In this document: positions 1 to 12,428 of the stretch, in pieces
How positions within the stretch are numbered: the stretch's first letter is position 1
Layout of the letters: each line of letters opens with the position of its first letter
DNA from: Paramecium pentaurelia
Taxonomy: Eukaryota; Ciliophora; Oligohymenophorea; Peniculida; Parameciidae
Direction of reading: 5' to 3'
Length of the DNA: 64,000 nucleotides
Assembly (NCBI GenBank): GCA_905183005.1
Contig: CAJJDO010000102.1
Location: 136,098 to 200,097 of the forward strand
Notes under the pieces: model-generated
Databases searched by the model: none
Told to the model about the DNA's origin: nothing
Seen by the model: the letters and a program-made list of their open reading frames with translations, nothing else
Position numbers and translations under genes: made by a program

Positions 1-3000
1 TTTGCTATTAGAAATTGCTATTTAAATTGCATTTCACAGCAAATTCAAATTCAGGTAAAAGTATACTATTACGATATCCATCATTTCCTCTAGATTTGAA
101 TAATATTCCATCATATTATATTGCACTTGTTACACTAAAAGGAGCATTAATTATCTGATCATTAGCATCAGTTGAAATCACATAATACAAAGCATTTTAG
201 CTTGTAGGAGTATTCTTATAAACATAAATTGAATATGTATTTGAACCAACAGGTTGACCCATAACGTAAAAGAAACGAGCTGATGAAGCAACTTAGACTA
301 TATTTGTCATTCCATACTATTCTAATGTAATTCCATTAACAGGTAATTTAGGTGTTGTTTATTGAGTTTTAGAGTAAAAGATTGATGGTAAAAGATCAAC
401 TCTTGGGTAAAATTTTAAAGTAGAATTTCCTTTGCTATTAAGTGTCAAAAGGTACATTCCATCAATTGTAAATTAATAGTAATTAGTAAATGGTGATGTT
501 ATATTATCATTTGTTTATACACTTCCAATTTCATCTAAAACATAACTATATTATCCAACTACACTAAGATAACCTCCATTATAATTAATGGCTGTAACAT
601 AATAATAATAATTAGTTATAGTGTCAGTAATTACAATATTCTAAGTATTTAGGAAGATAACATTTCCATAGGCAGGAATATTTTATGTGAAACTTGTTAT
701 AACAACATTATTAGTATTTGCATATTAACAATATGATTATAGTGAAGTAATATCAGTTATCTAAGCTGCATTAAAGTATTCTTATACATTAAAAGCAGAG
801 AAATAATTTGTAGCTATTTCATCTACTGTTTATGTATAAAGAACATAGAAACTGTCTTAAGCCAATGAAATCTATAATGCTTATGTAGAGCCTGCTTATT
901 TAGAATTAAAATTATATGTTTTGCAAATTGAATTAGTTGTTGTAGAAGGGTAGGTTAATTGACAAATTGTAATATGTCCTACAGAAATTTAGTCTTTGAT
1001 ACTAAAATCATTCCACATATATGCTATATTTATTAAACTATTTGATGAAAAACTCAAAGCAAATTGTTCAACCAATGTTATATTAACTGGAATGTTAGCA
1101 ATTTAAGTGCATGGTTAATCTTCAAAACCTTAACATTAAAATAAGACAATATAATTGGAGACTTGCACCAATTAGAGGTAAGTGTCTTTGAATTATTCTC
1201 CTGTTTTATCATTAACAATATAGGAAGTATCATAAAACATTTGAGAATACAAAATCTTTTATCCAACTATAAGATTTGAGTTGATTCTGTAAGGACTATT
1301 TATTTAAGGAGTTGATAAAACATTTGAAAATTGAATATCAATATTAGAATATGCTTAATTTGTAGTTGGAAATCCTGCTAAAATAGCTGGTCCAATCAAC
1401 ATTTTGTTTATGTTAACATTTTAAATTGAACCCAAATATAAATTAAATAAAGGACCCCATTGAACAAATGTCTCTTTTGAACTATTCACTTAATATGCCT
1501 AAAATATTTCTACAGTTTAAAGATTTGATGTGACATTATAGTATAATGTCAAAGAACATGTCTAACTAGAATTTGATCCATACATATTAGTAGTTGCGGT
1601 AATTGTGAAATTTTAAACAGTTGAAGATGGAGTTTAAATATTAGTTGTGAGGATTGGGTTATTAAATTAATAAGTATTAACATTTTATCCTGAAACAGTT
1701 ACTAAAATATTATTGTAATAATCAAATGCACTAGATAATACATTTAATGGCATAAAATAGAGCAATTACCAATTGTTGATATCATTTAAAATGCTTGGAT
1801 AGACACTAATTCCATTAGAATTAACAACAATAAGGAATCTAGGATTCATATAAACTTATGTTGCAAACATTTAAACTTCAGTAATTTAACTTGTTGATAT
1901 AACTTAAGCTGATTTAAACTAAAATATTTTATTAATTTATTTACAGGTACTGCATTTGCTGAATTATAAACACCTGCAACAATACCTTCAGCACTCCAAA
2001 TAGCTAAATAAAAGAGGTTTGATGAATAATCCACACTATAAGAACTCACACCCAAAGTACCTGTACTGAATGGATTGAATGATTGAATTGTACCTGGCAA
2101 ATTTTATAAATTTACATATGATAATCCTGTCTAATATGTTGTAAAAAAGACTAAGATATATGATAATAATTACGTATTCCATTTTCTTGTAAGGAAATAC
2201 CTGTAAAGAAAAGGGTATTTTAATTTCCATCTGGAGATTAAGGAAGTAGTATTTAGTTTAAATTGTATGATTATGTTACACTTAAAGTCAATTGGAATAT
2301 ATAGAGTGATGATGATGCTGGCGAATAGGCTTGATTATCATATGCTCCAGAATTTATTTAAGTTACTATATATTATCCAACAGCCTAAGTCTATACATAA
2401 GCTCCTGCTGTGATAGTGGCTGAAGGGATGGTCTAACTATATATTGGTTATAATTGTGGAGCTGGAGATCCTGAAAAAAATATGTATGTCAATTAATTGG
2501 TGCCTTAAGCTGAACAAGTTACTACAATCATATTTTATATGAAATTAATTGAATAACAAGTTGCTCCTGAGTTGATTGATGCAAAGTTAGTTGTGTATGA
2601 TATCTAAGTAAATGGGGCTCCGGTTGGAAGTTATGATTAATAAATTTAATAGCCACCTCCTGTACTTTGAGTAAGAGCGTAATATTTTATTCCTTAAATG
2701 TTGGGATTATTATTGAAGTATGAGGATGTTGATGAAATTATTTTTCCTTAAATTGTTCCTTATCCTTCTACTACCGTTTTCTAGGTAAATGGTGAAGTTG
2801 TAGGTGTAACAGTGTATGATAGTCCATCACCAAGGAAATAATCACCCAATGGTAAGCGGAAGGTCTCACCATTCACAATCGTCAACAAATTGTATTCTGT
2901 ATTTTAAGTCTAACCATATAATAATGCTTACTCTGCATGTTTAAGACAATGTCTCATGCAAATATGCTAAAATAAATGCCAATTTCAAAGTGAATTGCAT
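1..3000 (-). CDS. Large secreted/extracellular protein, 3' end outside window
   Basis: The frame runs from ATG 3000-2998 to the left edge, about 980 codons without TGA after splicing, so the C-terminus is missing. The start is chosen because the first residues (MQFTLKLAFILAYLHETLSQ) look like a signal peptide. Two short introns are needed: 2910-2931 (22 nt) and 1919-1944 (26 nt). The protein is rich in Asn, Gln, Ser, Thr and aromatic residues with scattered Cys and many N-x-S/T sites, which fits a long beta-rich extracellular protein. I recognise no named domain. The opposite strand is also largely open at 2220-3020, but it has an in-frame TGA at 2676 and no signal peptide. Function unknown; being a real gene is well supported. 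Confidence 0.8.
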
Positions 3001-3221
3001 GAAATCCTAAAAAAAAGAGATTTTTATTTATGATTATTTTGCAGAATGAATAGTTCATTTATATATAGTATTAATTCGATAAATAAAATACTATGAATAT
3101 GACGCAAGCAATTAAGAAATCCAATCAAATTCTGATTCCACTCTCTTTCTAAATCAAAGACATTTTTACTATTAATGTATATGATGATTCCACAAGAATA
3201 ATTAATTGTGTTATATAATTA

Positions 3222-3774
3222 TCAAAATAATGAATCTATACCTCCTTTTTACTCTTTTTGATCTTATTGTTTAGACAACACCTTAAATCTAAATTCTTTG
3301 AATTCCTTGTTTCTTTTTTACTCTGCCTTAATTCTTTCAAATTCTTCTTTAGTTGTGTAATATGTTTTTCCAGTGTTTTCATCATATAATAATACATTTC
3401 TTGGATTCTTTAAGAATTTATAAGTTTCTTTCCCCAAATATATAAACATCCCCAAAAAAAATATACCCATCAATTTTAAATAGTTGCTTTTTCCAATTTC
3501 CCTCTGTCATATAACCATTGATTACCTTTTAATCATCTTGAATAGATTCACCAAATTATCTTGCCTCTTAATTCTGCATCATAAATTTCTTTTATTATTC
3601 TTCAATCTATTCTCTCTGTAATTACTTAAAATCAACTTTTTAATAAATTCTTGTAAACTTTTCTAAATTTTCCTTTATGTCTTTATTGTCCTATCCTGGT
3701 ATTGAACCAACAATCTTATGATAATTTGTATTTTTGCTACAATATCTATAAATGTTTCTTATTCTTAAAATCAT
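3222..3774 (-). CDS. Small single-pass membrane protein, possibly mitochondrial
   Basis: 176 aa in two exons, with a 22-nt intron at 3504-3525 that removes an in-frame TGA. The N-terminus is basic (MILRIRNIYRYCSKN), which could be a mitochondrial targeting sequence. A Gln/Glu-rich helical stretch follows, then one hydrophobic helix (LMGIFFLGMFIYLG, about residues 95-110) and a charged tail (TTKEEFERIKAEQKRNKEFK). No family is recognised. The chosen ATG is the first in frame. The frame stays open for about 42 codons upstream, to a TGA at 3901-3903, so an unseen upstream exon is possible. Confidence 0.6.
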
Positions 3775-4915
3775 CTCAATTAATTATGAAAATTCTCTAG
3801 AACAATTTTAATCTCTAATTTATATAAATACATCAATAATAAATAATAATGCCTCATCTCTATGTATAAATAATAAGAAAATTAACACATACTAAATTAA
3901 TCATTCTTTTAACAAAATTAAATATCACTAATCATTAACACTCAAAAAATCATTCATTATAATATATCAATCATGCTATAATTTTTTTGGATTATAATAT
4001 TCAAATGTGAATAATAAATATCTAAAATTAAATAATCTAAAAATAAATCATAAAAATGATGCTAATTAAATTTTAATAACAAACTATCATTCTCTAAAAA
4101 TAGTTTAATTTTCTTTTTCAATAACTGCTTCATAAACAGAAAGTTATCAAAAGAAAAAAAAATAATAAGACTATAATCTATGTAATAATATTTATGATTA
4201 TACTTTTTATTATACAAAATCTAGATTTATTTTACGATTCAATATTTTATTTCTATATTTAAAGCATTATTAAATCAAAAATTGAATAAGCAATTACCTT
4301 CATTCTTTAAATAGGGATGCAGTAAATAAATATTTAAATTATTTTTAATAAATTCTTAAGACAGCAAACCTGTAGGATGATAATTCATTCTTTTTTTTAA
4401 ATCAGATCAAGCATTTTTTATTAAAATTACCATTTTGAAAATCTATTTAACAACCTCAAATATGAATTTATGATATTGGAATAGTCTCACTTGTATTATT
4501 ATTAACATAATTATAATTTACTTATTAGAAATCTACATTCTGCTTATTATTATTTATAATATTTCTATAATTAAAATATTTCAGAAGTTTATTGATTTAT
4601 TAATTAGAATCAATTAAACTCTATCTATTAGTTATTACTTCCACTTATTTTTCAAATATTTTGAAGCAAATCCAAAGATGAATTCAGATATCAAATTCAA
4701 AAATATTATTTTCCATTTATTTCGCATCTTAAATTACCAAGAATATATAATTATTGCATATTTCTATTATTGACAAAGGTTAATTATTTAATTAGTATTC
4801 TAGAAAATTTTAAATAATATTGTCACTTCAAAATCATTATAATTTGAAACAATTTCATATTTATTTATATATATAAAATAATAAACAACTAAAATTAAAT
4901 AATCATACGAATTCA
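3775..4915. other. Long AT-rich stretch with no supported gene
   Basis: About 1.1 kb between the start of the small membrane protein and the stop of the next minus-strand kinase. On the minus strand the frame of the downstream gene carries more than ten TGA codons here. On the other frames I find only short pieces. I see no tRNA or structured RNA. It is long for this otherwise compact region and could hold a decayed gene, promoter sequence or 3' sequence. Confidence 0.4.
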
Positions 4916-6451
4916 TCAACAGGAAGCTTTTTGAGAAATCATTCCATAATAAATACTGTTTCTGGTTTGGTTATTTGAAATTTTATAATTCTTTTTATTC
5001 AAATTACTATAGATCCCACTATTAATATTAGAGTTGGGTGAAAAAAATTATCTTCTATCCTCATGTTTTAATCTTAATGGAAGTCCCAGTATTCTTCTAT
5101 TGAATTAAGAACTATTTTTAGGACTTGAGACAATTATAGGAGGAGTTTATTATTGGGAAGGACTAAAATAAATCGAATTGCTTCTTGGGCTAAAACTAGA
5201 GATAGTTTAATCTTTAACTATTTTCTTTCTTTTAATTATAATAGTTTGTCTATTGTATTTTTTAAAGGCCTAATCTTGTTTAGCTTATAATGCTGTATAT
5301 CTTGTCAAAGGATCAGGATCAAGCATCTTAGTAAGTAAATTAATAGTTTGAGATGAAGCTTTTATTTACGAATAATCTATATAACCTTCTCGATTTTCAG
5401 ACAACATCTTATGATAGTTTTAATTGTAGAAAGGTGATTACTTAGAAGTTAACATCTAATAAAGTACAATTCCTAATCCATATACATCCACTTTATAATC
5501 ATAATTCAAATCCTTAAGGATTTCTGGAGCAATATTACCAGGTGTACCAGCCCTTTAATGATTGTACTTACCATTATCATTGTAATAAACAGCTAATCCA
5601 AAATCTGAGATAACAATATCTTCAAGATTGGGTTTACGAAGTAAAATATTTTCAGGTTTGATATCTCTATGCAAAACTCCTTTTGAATGAATACTAATTA
5701 ATGCTTCTAACAACTTATAAGTAGTTCTTATTGTATCTTCTTCTGGAATTTCAGTTTTAATTAAATAATCGTAAAGACTTCCATATTTGTAAAACTCTTG
5801 TATTAAATATAAGTATTTTGATGATTCATATGTTTCTATGATTTAGCTTGTATTAGGATGATCCATTAATCTTAATATGTCTAATTCTTGTTTTACACAA
5901 GTTAAATCAAATTTAATAGAAGTCTTATCAAATATTTTAACAGCAAACTCTTGCTTACTCTCGTTATGAATGATAAGATAAACCTTATGTTAAAAATTAT
6001 ATAAATACATCTGCAAAGCTTCCTGTTCCAATTTTTCTACCAATTGTATATTTGGTTTTAAGATTGGTTTGAATACAATGTTTTTTTAGTTCTTGATTCC
6101 AGTATTCAATTTAACCGAAAACCTCAATATAATGTGTATTTTAGATGAACTTGAGTCCAAAACCATATTGTTAATGATTAGTTTATTCCATTAAAGAGTT
6201 TCTCACATTACAACACATTATATCATTCTACTTTAAATTAAAAAATATACTTCTTTGCTTCCAAATTTCACTATTATTGAACCCTTTCGCCCAAAAGTCT
6301 TCTTCTTATATTCTCTATGTTTATTAGAATAATAATAAAGCTCTTCTTTAGTAAATTCATCAAGTTTAATATTGTTATCAACTTTTTTCCAGAAAGGTTA
6401 ATCTGGTTCAAAAAGAATAGATTAACAATTAAATGATATGTGAGATTTCAT
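4916..6451 (-). CDS. PH-like domain plus CAMK-type Ser/Thr protein kinase
   Basis: 496 aa; introns at 6231-6250 (20 nt) and 5984-6008 (25 nt). Residues about 50-125 look like a pleckstrin-homology fold, ending HYIEVFGQIEYWNQELKKH. The kinase domain starts near residue 130 with the glycine loop GTGSFADVYL, split by intron 2, then AVKIF with the ATP lysine. It continues with HRDIKPEN (catalytic Asp), DFGLA (metal-binding Asp), RAGTPGNIAPE and DVYGLG, so all catalytic residues are present. The tail is long, basic and Ser/Asn-rich. The first intron joins what would otherwise look like an 82-aa ORF (6203-6451) to the kinase. First of three tandem kinases on this strand. Confidence 0.88.
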
Positions 6452-6716
6452 ACTGTAAAATTATTAATGGAATTTCAAGGTTATATTTTCAACATAAATA
6501 TAATTGATTTATCAAATTCAAGTATGATTTATATATATAAAAGATCAAAATATAAATCTTATAATATTAAATTCAATATAATGTGAGCATGAATCAAAGG
6601 TGTAAATGGTTCAAATGAAATTTTTATTAATTTTATAAAATTTGAGCCTTTTCATTATTGATTTAGAAACGAATTATAATAAAGTATCTATCAATAATGT
6701 TTATACAAAAATATAT

Positions 6717-8236
6717 TCAATAAATTTATGAAGTCCCCTTCTCAAATAAATTTGAAAAGAGTGTTTTTTGAGATTGCATTGTAAATAATTTTCTTCCTGG
6801 TGAAACCAATGGAGATGAAGCATTACTTAGAGACTGGCGATTATTTTTAAAAGTAATTCTAAATTTTTATCTTCTCTAAAATTATATTGAAGCAGGAGGT
6901 AATTGATTAATGGGACAAGGAATTAATTTTAGATTCTCTATTGTTTTAGGAGGCAGACTTTATTTAATAGTTAATTTAATTGAAGAATTTCTCTTTTCTG
7001 TTTCTAAGCTAGTTATTTTAAGTTTATGTAATCCTTTGAATGCAGGATGCCAAATTGCTTAAAAAGAGTTGATTCTTTTCTATGGATTAATTTCAAGCAA
7101 CTATTTTAATAAATCCAGAGCATCAGATGAAGAATCAATTATTGAAAAATCAATTTGACCTTGATAATTTAGAAAAATCCTTTCATCATAGCTTTTTGTT
7201 GGAAATGGAGAAATACCTCCTGATAACATAGTATAGAAGATAACACCTAAACTATAGACATCAACCTTAAAATCGTAACTTTTATCTTATAGAATTTCTG
7301 GAGCCACATAACCAGGTGTACCACAACGAGTAAATAAATATTTATTATCTCTTCTAAAAAAATCAGCAAGACTAAAATCACTAATTTAAACATTATTTGG
7401 AGCCAAAAGATTCTTTATTAAAATATTTTCTGGTTTCAAATTTCTATGTAGGACATTCTATTCATGAATATAACTTAAAGAATCTAGCAATCGAAAAATA
7501 ATCTTAATTGCTTATTATTCTGGAATTTAATATTTCTTTATCATATCACTTAAAGTGCCTCCTTCAAAAGAATCATATACTATTAAGAATCCTTACTCAT
7601 TTTCAAACACCTCTATTAAATTTACTACTCCAGGATGATTCATCTATCTAAAGATGGAAATCTCCTTTTTGATTGCATCAATATCAGATTATTTTGTTAA
7701 TATTTATTTTTCATATACTTTCACAGTATAATTAATTTATTCAAAGATATTTATTGCATCGTATAACTTATTTATTTGATAAATTGATACTTTATATAAT
7801 GATCCTCTGTTGAGTAAAGTCAATAACTCATATTTGTTACTAAATTCTGTTTAATAACAATATTTTTTTAATGATTCAAACCAATCAAGAATTTGAGATC
7901 CAAATATCAGAAACTAAAAAGTTGCTTTAGTAAATGAAAGACCATGTCCAATATGATTATTTTCAACTATTGAAATGATACAATCTGTTATATCAACAAT
8001 CAATACACCAGTCTAAAATCAAATTTCCATAATACTTGATTCTTCTTTTTCTTAAAGATTAAACTCTTCATTTTAGCTATCTCTATCTCTTTGAACGTTT
8101 TTTTCTTTTCAGAATACACATTGAATCTATCGAAACTTATGGTTAGAGGAATGTTTGAAATGTTTTTGAATTACCAAAAGGAACTCATGTTTTCATCAAT
8201 TTATGTTGAAGCAAAATCTTTTAAAGGAGATTTCAT
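6717..8236 (-). CDS. PH-like plus kinase-fold protein, predicted pseudokinase
   Basis: 498 aa; one 23-nt intron at 8013-8035. The N-terminal part (about residues 45-130) has the same PH-like layout as its neighbour, ending near FGSQILDWFESLKKYC. The kinase fold is complete in outline: YTVKVYEK (lysine kept), a C-lobe with TRCGTPGYVAPE, DVYSLGV and a terminal Arg. The catalytic loop, however, reads HRNLKPEN with Asn near residue 258 where Asp is needed. The metal motif reads DFS near residues 279-281 instead of DFG, and the glycine loop is weak (LLNRGSLYKV). I infer loss of phosphotransfer and a scaffold or regulatory role. Only 24 bp separate it from the kinase gene upstream. Confidence 0.87.
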
Positions 8237-8260
8237 TTTAAAATATATACTAATTAAATA

Positions 8261-9478
8261 TCATAAACTCTTTAGAGAAGGTATTTAAGATTAATATATA
8301 GAAAAGCTTTTGGTTTCAACATCATTTTTTTAGTCATTAATAAAACAACACTTTGCTTTTTCTGATATATTAGACATTGCTTTGAGTATTTAAGATCTTC
8401 TTAAAATTCTTCTAATAAGATTATTTTATCTTATTTCATTGATAGATAGTCTATTATTAGGATTAGAACATAGCATTCCTTATATCAACTTCTGACAATC
8501 ATTAGATAAAGTGCTAATATCAAACAGATTTGATGCACAACCAGTTAATAATTAACGAAATACCACTCCTAGACTATATATATCTACCTTGTAATTATAA
8601 TTTTAAGTAGTAATCATTTCAGGAGCAAGATAACCATTTGTTCCACATTTTAGAAATAAATAATTTCCATCTAGTCTATAGAAATCAGCAAATCCAAAAT
8701 CTGAAATTACTGGTTCTCCATTACTTCTAAGTAATATATTATTTGGTTTGATATCTCTATGTAATATATTTTTCGAATGGATATATTCTAATCCTTTTAA
8801 AACTTTGATTAAAATGAGGATTGCTTTTTCTTCCTTTAGTATACAATCTACACCTATTTACAAATGGCTGTCAAGTAATTCTTCTACCAAAAATATGCAT
8901 TGTTCACTCTCAAAACATTCTACTATAGAAAGTACATTGGGATGATCCATTAATCGTAAGATTTGTATCTCTTTTCTAATTGCTTATCTATATTTAGTAT
9001 CCAAAAGTAATTATTTTTCAAACATTTTCACAGCATATAGTTAATTATTTTACACATTTTTTACTTAATACACCTATTCATATTACACAAATGATATTAC
9101 TTTTCCAAAACTTCCCCTTCCTATTTCCTTTATAACTGTATATTGAGTCGCAAAATCTTTTTAAATTCCGTATAATTTCAGTATTTAGATCAATTATGGT
9201 GTTAATCCAAAAATCTACAATTATTTAGAAGATTGTTTGATATAGACTCCCCTTCCCATGCAGACATGGAGTGTAAATTCAAGATAAGAATTAGCAATAT
9301 TTATAGTATTTAATATCAATTCTTCTTTGCAGTAGTCATACAAAGAAATTTAGGTATTCTCCAATTTCAAATGACATCTTACAACATCATTTGATTATAT
9401 TTTAAGTAATACTATTTGTTTGAAGATCGGAATTCCGGTTTCAATTTAATAAGCCTATTTATCAAAAAAGTTTTCCAT
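8261..9478 (-). CDS. CAMK-type Ser/Thr protein kinase
   Basis: 405 aa with no intron. A divergent N-terminal region of about 125 residues may be a degenerate PH-like domain. The kinase domain opens with IGRGSFGKV and YAVKMFEK, then HSKNILHRDIKPNN, ISDFGFADF, LKCGTNGYLAPE and DIYSLGV. HRD, DFG and APE are all present, so it should be active. It shares layout and wording with the two genes downstream, consistent with tandem duplication. The start at 9478 is the first ATG of the frame, and the divergent ULK-like kinase begins 123 bp away on the other strand. Confidence 0.88.
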
Positions 9479-9600
9479 AATAATTTTTAAATAAATAGAG
9501 ATAAAATGTAATTACTAAATTCTTTAGTTTTATCAACTTAGATCTTAAATTGTTTATTTTATTGGAGAACAATAAAAATAAAGAAATTAATTATAAAAAT

Positions 9601-11365
9601 ATGAACAATCAACAGAGGATAAAAGTTAGTGTTTACAGTTATAATCCAGATGATTTGATTGGATCAGGATACAAAAGCCAAGTATTCAAAGGTAGGAATG
9701 ATATGAATGGAGAGATTGTTGCTATTAAAGTATGTTAATAAATCAAATTAAGGTTTGTGATCACTCAAAAATGTAGCATGAAATAGAGAGACAGCTATTA
9801 CAATAAGAAATCACAGCTTTACAAGTTTTAGATTCTTACAACATTGTTAAAATGCATTGTTATTGTTAAAATACTAATTTCACATATATCATAACTGAAT
9901 ACTGCAATTAGGGTATAATTTATTTTTATTTATATAGGTGATTTAGCAGACTTGATTATTAAAAGAGGGTATATACCTGAGAATGAAGCAGTCTTAATCT
10001 TTTATCAGATTTTGACAGGATTCAAAGAGTAAATCTCAAAGGGTGTTATTCATAGAGATTTAAAACCCTCAAATATTTTGATAAGTAAAGGGATTTATAA
10101 GATTGCTGATTATGGGTTTTCAAAAATGGTCTATTCTCCAAAAGAAAAAGTTTATTATAATGTTGGTACCACTCTTTATATGCCTCCATAAGCTTTGACT
10201 GAAAACAAATATTCAGAAAAAAGTGATGTTTGGAGTTTGGGAGTGATGTTCTATTAAATTTTGAGTGGTATAATAATGTCTTTTATATTTTTTTAGGAAA
10301 AGTACCTTGGTAGGCAGGAACAGAATAGGAATTTGTTAAAGTAATTACAACAACTCCTATTCAATTTTCAAGGAACATTAAGATTTCTTCAACAGCTAAA
10401 GATCTTATCATTAAATGTTTATAATTAGAAGAAAATAAAAGATACAATTGTAATTAATTATTGGAACATGATTTATTCAGATGCTTTTAAGTAAGACCTT
10501 CTAGAAAATCTGTATAATTTTCTCTTAATAATTCTCAATTAGCTAATTTAGAAAATAGAGCAAAAACTAGCTATTCTTAATAACGTCCTAATCTTTCAGT
10601 TTAACGACTTTAAAGTAGTAAAAATCTCCCAGAAACAAGATAAGAATTAGTAAATTATGGTGAAGCTGTTTAAAATATTCTAAATTTACTTAAATTAATT
10701 TTAAGAATAGCTAAAATTGTTGATCATTTTGATTTTTTTATTGAAGGAGGATTAAAAGAAAAATTATTATACTTTACTATCAAACATGCTATTTTTAAAT
10801 CAAAATAACTAATATTTATTTTGAATAAGAATCATTCTACTATTGATTAGACAAAGAAAAGTGAATTCCTACATTAAAGCAATCTTATGAATGATACATT
10901 TAGAATTTCATTTAATAAATTAGTAAATAATTTCATATTATGATTTAGTGGGATTCCATTCATAAAGATGAGACTTTATTAAATGAAATTCTTTAAGATA
11001 AGAGATTTGCAGCAGCATTTGATTAAAGTGACTTAGAAGTTCAAAGTCATTATATTTTAATGCTTCCTTTATTAAGATACTCCATTACTTATCTATAGAA
11101 TTAATTAAACTAAAAATTGATAAATGTTAGAGAATAGGATTAATTGGATGGAGTAGAAGAAGGTGGCATATTACTCTTAACATATTTGGTAGTATACTTA
11201 GAGATATGTATGTAAGTAGTCTCAAATTATGAGAAATCCATATTTTACTTGAATGAATTCAAATTAAAATTAGTCGTTGAAGAAAAACCTTAAAATCTCA
11301 CTAAACGATAATTCTTACAAATATGCTAAAAAATTAAATCGTTATAGCTAAGTTATCTTCAATGA
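9601..11365 (+). CDS. ULK/ATG1-like Ser/Thr protein kinase
   Basis: Five exons with introns at 9730-9752, 9913-9937, 10268-10296 and 10923-10948 (23, 25, 29 and 26 nt). The kinase domain is N-terminal: IGSGYKSQVFKGRN, VAIKV, GVIHRDLKPSNILI, IADYGFSKM (DYG in place of DFG), VGTTLYMPPQAL and DVWSLGV. HRDLKPSN and the GTxxYMxPQ activation segment resemble the ULK/ATG1 family, which starts autophagy, but family assignment is by eye. About 300 helical residues follow. The last intron matters: without it the protein would end at the TGA at 10941 and lose that C-terminal region. ATG 9601 directly precedes MNNQQRIK. Confidence 0.86.
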
Positions 11366-11523
11366 TAAATATTTTATTTCACTAATATACTAAAATTTGT
11401 TAATGTTATTTTATATATATATATATCTATCAAATATATTAGAACTGTTTTTTAAATTGAGAATTAAATGGATTAATTAATTTATGTGAGCGATTAATTA
11501 TAGTGTATGCAATAAATAATTTT

Positions 11524-11949
11524 ATGCAATATAACATTAAGGAAATCATTGCTCGATTAAATGATCAAAGAAAGACAGTATAATTTCGGCATAGAACTCT
11601 AAACAGTGAAAACTCTTAGCCAACCTAAATTGGTGATGTTAAACGAAGGTTATCAACTCTTGATCCTCCAACGATGAGTATGCAATATTTAGAACTTGAC
11701 GTAATGAAATAAAAAGAAAACAAAGAATTTAAAAAAGTTACAAACAAAAGATGTTAAATCTAAAATAAACAACGTCTAATGATGTTATATAGTAAAAAAA
11801 CCACCCAGCCTCAACATCATCAATCTTTCCTCCCATTAATAGATTTTTCATAATTAAATAATGATCCTCTACCTATAGTATATCCCAAACATGAAAAAAT
11901 GATCAAACTAAAGAAAATAAGCTCAAGAGTAATGGAATCATTGTTCTGA
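11524..11949 (+). CDS. Small basic Gln/Lys-rich protein of unknown function
   Basis: 141 aa, no intron, ATG 11524 to TGA 11947-11949. Basic and hydrophilic with no membrane segment (MQYNIKEIIARLNDQRKTVQ at the start, KKISSRVMESLF at the end). No family recognised. A 29-nt GT...AG candidate intron further down could carry this frame into the one used by the next gene, but only by reading through this TGA and three later ones. The two may therefore be parts of one longer or decayed gene. I keep it separate. Confidence 0.55.
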
Positions 11950-12428
11950 AACATTATATGTATTTTTTTTTCTAATACTAATACAAAGCCAAATTGCAAT
12001 CTCTCAAATTTAATCCTAATATTAAATAAGCTAAATTTGCATATTAGTTATAAGAGTTTTCATATATTTGAGGGAACTATATTTTAGCTAATAAAGCATT
12101 ATAATCTAATGGTTAAAATTCTTCTGTTAAAGGATTTGTGAATGTCTTATATGAATATTAGACCTTTTAATAAATAAGGAGATATAAATAATTCAATGTT
12201 CAGTTATGATTATCAGTTAAGTTTCAAGACTTATGAACAACTATAGAGTTATTATTGAAAATAAAAATTTGTGGATTTGAAATTAATAAATCAAGCATCT
12301 TTCAAAATTATTAAATAGATCATATAATCAGATTATAAGTGATAAGTTTAGATTTTAAGAATAATATTACTGAGAGAGGATATTAATTTAATTTTTTTAT
12401 TAGTTCTCATAATTTATATTTATATACT
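11950..12428 (+). other. Bridge between two ORFs, frame interrupted only by TGA
   Basis: The frame of the LRR/ankyrin gene extends upstream through this stretch with TGA codons at about 12069, 12208 and 12232. No intron of the right length removes them. The translation looks protein-like, but AT-rich noncoding DNA read with only one stop codon also does. Roughly one TGA per 60 codons is expected by chance, so three in 160 codons are not informative. It may be 5' untranslated sequence, a decayed 5' part or intergenic DNA. Confidence 0.35.

Noticed and set aside
2220..3020. Long open plus-strand frame opposite the left-edge gene
   Set aside because: With only TGA as stop, antisense frames are often open. 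This one has an in-frame TGA at 2676, no start context, and the minus strand gives a signal peptide, two clean introns and 980 codons.
3900..4915. Upstream extension of the small membrane protein as a gene with TGA read as Trp
   Set aside because: More than ten TGA codons in about 340 codons, no domain, and AT-rich noncoding DNA always looks Asn/Gln/Ile-rich in this code. Conserved Trp positions elsewhere use TGG.
6203..6451. Separate 82-residue gene upstream of the first tandem kinase
   Set aside because: A 20-nt intron at 6231-6250 joins it in frame to the kinase and completes the PH-like region.
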